Source: UBA4742 sp963734965 (GTDB lineage: Bacteria > Actinomycetota > Acidimicrobiia > Acidimicrobiales > Acidimicrobilacustridaceae). Taken from it: a stretch of DNA of 64,000 nt. The stretch lies in contig CAVTJK010000004.1 of the NCBI GenBank assembly GCA_963734965.1, positions 868,001 through 932,000 of the forward strand, in the 5' to 3' direction. The position numbers and the translations under genes were made by a program. The notes under the pieces were generated by a model. It was not told the origin of the DNA and made no database searches. It was given only the letters and a program-made list of their open reading frames with translations. Shown one piece after another: positions 61,880-64,000 of the stretch. Position 1 is the stretch's first letter, and every line of letters begins with the position of its first letter.

Positions 61880-62647
61880 GTGGATCTGGGCATCGCCGGT
61901 CGGCGAGCAGCAGTCGCCGGCGCGTCGAGCGGCCTCGGTCTGGCCACGGCCCGAGCCTTGGCCGCCGAAGGGGTGCGGGTGGCCATCGCCGGACGCGATC
62001 AGCACCGGATCGAGCAGGCCGCCACCGCCCTGAGCGCGGAGTTGGCGCTCGACGCCGGGGCCGTCGTGCCCCTCGTTGCCGACGTCAGCACGCAGGAGGG
62101 CGCGACCGACCTGGTCACCGGCGCCGTCGACGCCTTCGGTGGCGTCGACATCCTGATCGCCAACGCCGGAGGACCGCCGCCGGGCACCTTCGCCACCACC
62201 GCCTTCGAGGCCTACGCCCCCGCCCTCGATCTGAACCTGCTCTCGGTCGTGGCCATGTGCCAGGCCGCGGTGCCGCCGATGCAGGAGCGAGGCTGGGGTC
62301 GCGTCGTGGCCATCACCTCGATCTCGGTACGCCAGCCGATCGGTGGGCTCATCCTGTCCAACACGGCGCGCGCCGGAGCCACTGGCTTCCTCAAGACACT
62401 GGCCCTCGAGGTCGCAGGCGACGGCGTGACGGTCAACTCGCTGCAGCCGGGATCGCACGACACCGATCGCCTGCGCTCGCTCTACGGTGGTGACCTCTCC
62501 AGCGCGGCAACGGCCACCCCGACTGGCGAGGTCGGCCGACCCGAGGACTTCGGCGCCCTGGCTGCGTTCCTGTGCAGCGACCACGCCCGCTTCGTCACCG
62601 GGGCCGCCATCCCGGTCGACGGTGGCGCCTACCGCGCCCTGTTGTGA
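61880..62647 (+). CDS. SDR-family protein lacking the catalytic Tyr
   Basis: A 255-residue protein from GTG 61880; a GTG nine bases earlier is also possible. The cofactor motif AGASSGLGLATARALAAEG is present and NANAGGPPPG stands for NNAG. The catalytic YxxxK position reads LSNTARAGATGFLKTLALE, with no tyrosine. This SN-type SDR subgroup is common in bacteria but of unclear activity. The end VTGAAIPVDGGAYR is usual. It is followed by the Dabb gene with a 46-base gap. Confidence 0.86.
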   Translation: MDLGIAGRRAAVAGASSGLGLATARALAAEGVRVAIAGRDQHRIEQAATALSAELALDAGAVVPLVADVSTQEGATDLVTGAVDAFGGVDILIANAGGPPPGTFATTAFEAYAPALDLNLLSVVAMCQAAVPPMQERGWGRVVAITSISVRQPIGGLILSNTARAGATGFLKTLALEVAGDGVTVNSLQPGSHDTDRLRSLYGGDLSSAATATPTGEVGRPEDFGALAAFLCSDHARFVTGAAIPVDGGAYRALL

Positions 62648-62693
62648 TCGGTCCCGATCGCATCGTCCACCCACCGACCCGAGGAGGCTGACC

Positions 62694-62990
62694 GTGCTCC
62701 GTCACGTCGCCCTTTTCCGCTTCACCGCTGACTCGAGTGCCGAGCAGCGCCAGGCCATCTTCACGGCCTTGCGCACGCTGCCCGATCACATCCCCGAGCT
62801 CCGGAACTACCAGGTCGGGCTCGACGCCGGCCTCGTCGACGGCAACTGGGACGGTGTGGCCGTCGCTGACTGTGACGATGTGGCCGGCTGGGAGGCCTAC
62901 AACGCCGACGCCGAGCACCAACGGATCATCGCCGAGCTGATCCGGCCCATCCTGGCCGACCGAGCCGCCATCCAGTACGAGGTCAGCTGA
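62694..62990 (+). CDS. Dabb (stress-responsive A/B barrel) protein
   Basis: A 98-residue ferredoxin-like protein from GTG 62694, with GAGGAGG six bases upstream. LRHVALFRFTADSSAEQRQAI and YQVGLDAGLVDGNWDGVAVADC show the dimeric alpha/beta barrel of Dabb proteins; small members help in polyketide or lipid enzymology or are of unknown role. It overlaps the convergent 2H phosphoesterase gene by eight bases. Co-transcription with the preceding SDR is likely. Confidence 0.85.
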   Translation: MLRHVALFRFTADSSAEQRQAIFTALRTLPDHIPELRNYQVGLDAGLVDGNWDGVAVADCDDVAGWEAYNADAEHQRIIAELIRPILADRAAIQYEVS

Positions 62991-63891
62991 GTCGATCGGC
63001 GGCGGCCGAGTGCCAGGCCGCCAGCAGGTGGTCGTCGACTCCATCGCCGCCCACCTCGGGCGCGAGGTGGACCGAATCGACCTCGGCGACTGACGCGTCG
63101 GCCCACCCCCGCACCACACCGACGACCTGGCCCTCGCGACGAGCGACGACCACGAGCGGCCTCGGCCCCTCGGAACCAGCCGATGAATCGACTGCCCCAG
63201 CCGAGCCCGCGGCGTCGGCCGGCACCGGGCCAGGGGTGGATGCCGGGTCAGACGGAGATGCCGTCCAGGCGACGACCGCCGACTCGGCCTCGGGATCGAT
63301 CAGCGCGCTCGGGGTCAGCTCGAGCTCGAGCCCGCCGCGACCCACGATGATCCTCGGGCCCAGCGCCACGTCGGCGACCGGCACCCAACGGCTGGCGCCC
63401 GCGTCGCGGCGCTCCTGCAGCAGGTGGATCCGCTCGAAGCGAGCGGACTCGCCCGTCCAGTCCACGGCCGACGCCACCACGGCGGCCAGGCGATCATCGT
63501 CGCCGCCGGTCGTGACGGTCACGTGGGGTACGAAGTCGTGATCGAGGGTCCGTTCGAGGGGAGGCCGGAAGATCTCGTCGCGCAACCGACCCAGCCGGGC
63601 GGCGTTGGCGTCGTCGCCTCGGACGGCCAGATAGCCGACGTGCTCGTCGCTGGCGAAGGTGGTGACGGGCCCCAGGACCAGGTCGATCGGGACGACCGAA
63701 GCGGCCGCGGCGCGCATGACGGCCAGCGCCGAGGCCACGTTGTCCGTCCGGACGTTGACGGGTGGCACGAGGGTGATGTGAGGAGCGACCCGGTCGAGCA
63801 TGGGATCGCCGAAGGCCCGCCGGAGGCCGTCGATGGCGTCGGCCAACGGCGAGGGCACGAGCAGGACGACGCCGAGACGGAGGTGAGCCAC
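62983..63891 (-). CDS. 2H phosphoesterase with GNAT-like C-terminal tail
   Basis: A 302-residue protein. Two HxTx motifs (PHITL near 38 and PHVTV near 122) identify the 2H/RNA-ligase-like phosphoesterase superfamily (LigT type). After about residue 185 comes a short domain, a Pro/Ser/Ala-rich linker (SPSDPASTPGPVPAD) and then PLVVVARREGQVVGVVRGWADASVAEVDSVHLAP, which recalls the central strands of a GNAT acetyltransferase but is too short to be complete. The fusion is unusual. Substrate is unknown; cyclic phosphates or RNA ends are typical. Confidence 0.83.
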   Translation of the reverse strand: MAHLRLGVVLLVPSPLADAIDGLRRAFGDPMLDRVAPHITLVPPVNVRTDNVASALAVMRAAAASVVPIDLVLGPVTTFASDEHVGYLAVRGDDANAARLGRLRDEIFRPPLERTLDHDFVPHVTVTTGGDDDRLAAVVASAVDWTGESARFERIHLLQERRDAGASRWVPVADVALGPRIIVGRGGLELELTPSALIDPEAESAVVAWTASPSDPASTPGPVPADAAGSAGAVDSSAGSEGPRPLVVVARREGQVVGVVRGWADASVAEVDSVHLAPEVGGDGVDDHLLAAWHSAAADRLS

Positions 63892-63976
63892 GGCGAGAGA
63901 CTATCGACGCGCCCTGCAGCGCTGATCGAGGGTGCTGATCGCGGTGCGCGGGTCGCGTTTGGACCACGATGGGGTC

Positions 63977-64000
63977 ATGGATACCGACCAGTTCCGGGTC
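63977..64000 (+). CDS. Possible start of next gene, truncated
   Basis: ATG 63977 begins MDTDQFRV and runs off the window. Nothing else supports it except the open frame and the divergent position. Confidence 0.3.

Noticed and set aside
1..64000. tRNA, rRNA or riboswitch genes
   Set aside because: I looked for clover-leaf arms, rRNA-like conserved stretches and known riboswitch cores in the gaps and saw none; a dedicated search was not possible.

Overview
The window is very G+C-rich, bacterial and gene-dense. It reads as an actinobacterium: four F420-type luciferase-like oxidoreductases, many TetR regulators, SDR enzymes and acyl-CoA dehydrogenases, and a catabolic gene set otherwise known from mycobacteria and rhodococci. 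Gene order differs from Mycobacteriales, so an uncultured lineage such as Acidimicrobiia is my guess, not a demonstrated assignment.

Layout. 1-9.5 kb: methyltransferases, a PIG-V-like membrane glycosyltransferase, SDRs, a DrrA/DrrB-type ABC exporter (ATPase plus two permeases), a PIG-L deacetylase and an EthD-domain gene. 9.6-21.4 kb: four LLM-type oxidoreductases, two of them with KstR-type palindromes (TnnAACnnGTTnnA) at their starts, a TetR regulator, a secreted lipoprotein, a thiolase, tandem family-2 glycosyltransferases and a DUF202 pair. 21.5-26.3 kb: a FadA6-like thiolase, two acyl-CoA dehydrogenases (one FadE31-like) and a divergent amidohydrolase. 26.4-31.4 kb: TetR-P450, a nitronate-monooxygenase-like flavoprotein, a hexapeptide acyltransferase and an RNHCP zinc-ribbon protein. 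31.4-35.8 kb: an echA20-ipdA-ipdB-ipdC operon (steroid ring C/D opening) with a divergent SDR. 35.9-43.8 kb: TPR protein, GntR plus orphan solute-binding lipoprotein, DUF35-thiolase pair, and NfeD-SPFH(flotillin)-membrane protein. 43.8-45.8 kb: ipdF-fadE30. 45.9-58.3 kb: an unusual locus of P450, aldehyde dehydrogenase, two SDRs, an AveC-like membrane protein, a solute-binding-fold protein without signal peptide, a MoxR/CbbQ AAA+ ATPase, a VWA (CbbO/NorD-type) protein, a lipoprotein solute-binding protein and a double TetR regulator. 58.4-64 kb: MaoC, NTF2-like, acyl-CoA ligase, MBL hydrolase, SDR, Dabb protein and a 2H phosphoesterase.

How the genes work together. The ipdABC/echA20, ipdF/fadE30 and fadA6/fadE31 modules together cover most of the degradation of the last two steroid rings (HIP-CoA pathway). 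Their promoters, and several others, carry the same palindrome, CTGACGnnnCGTCAG. It also lies in front of a TetR gene, so a dispersed but co-regulated lipid/steroid regulon is likely. The 45.9-58.3 kb locus is bound together by overlapping genes and a different shared motif (TTTGTTCCG). It looks like an oxidative catabolic pathway with its own ATPase/VWA maturation machine.

Caution: at least forty genes or gene segments are interrupted by single-base frame changes, many in G or C runs and densest at 39.4-46.7 kb. These look like sequencing or assembly errors. Genes are therefore reported as whole reconstructed loci, and the frame changes are listed in each entry.
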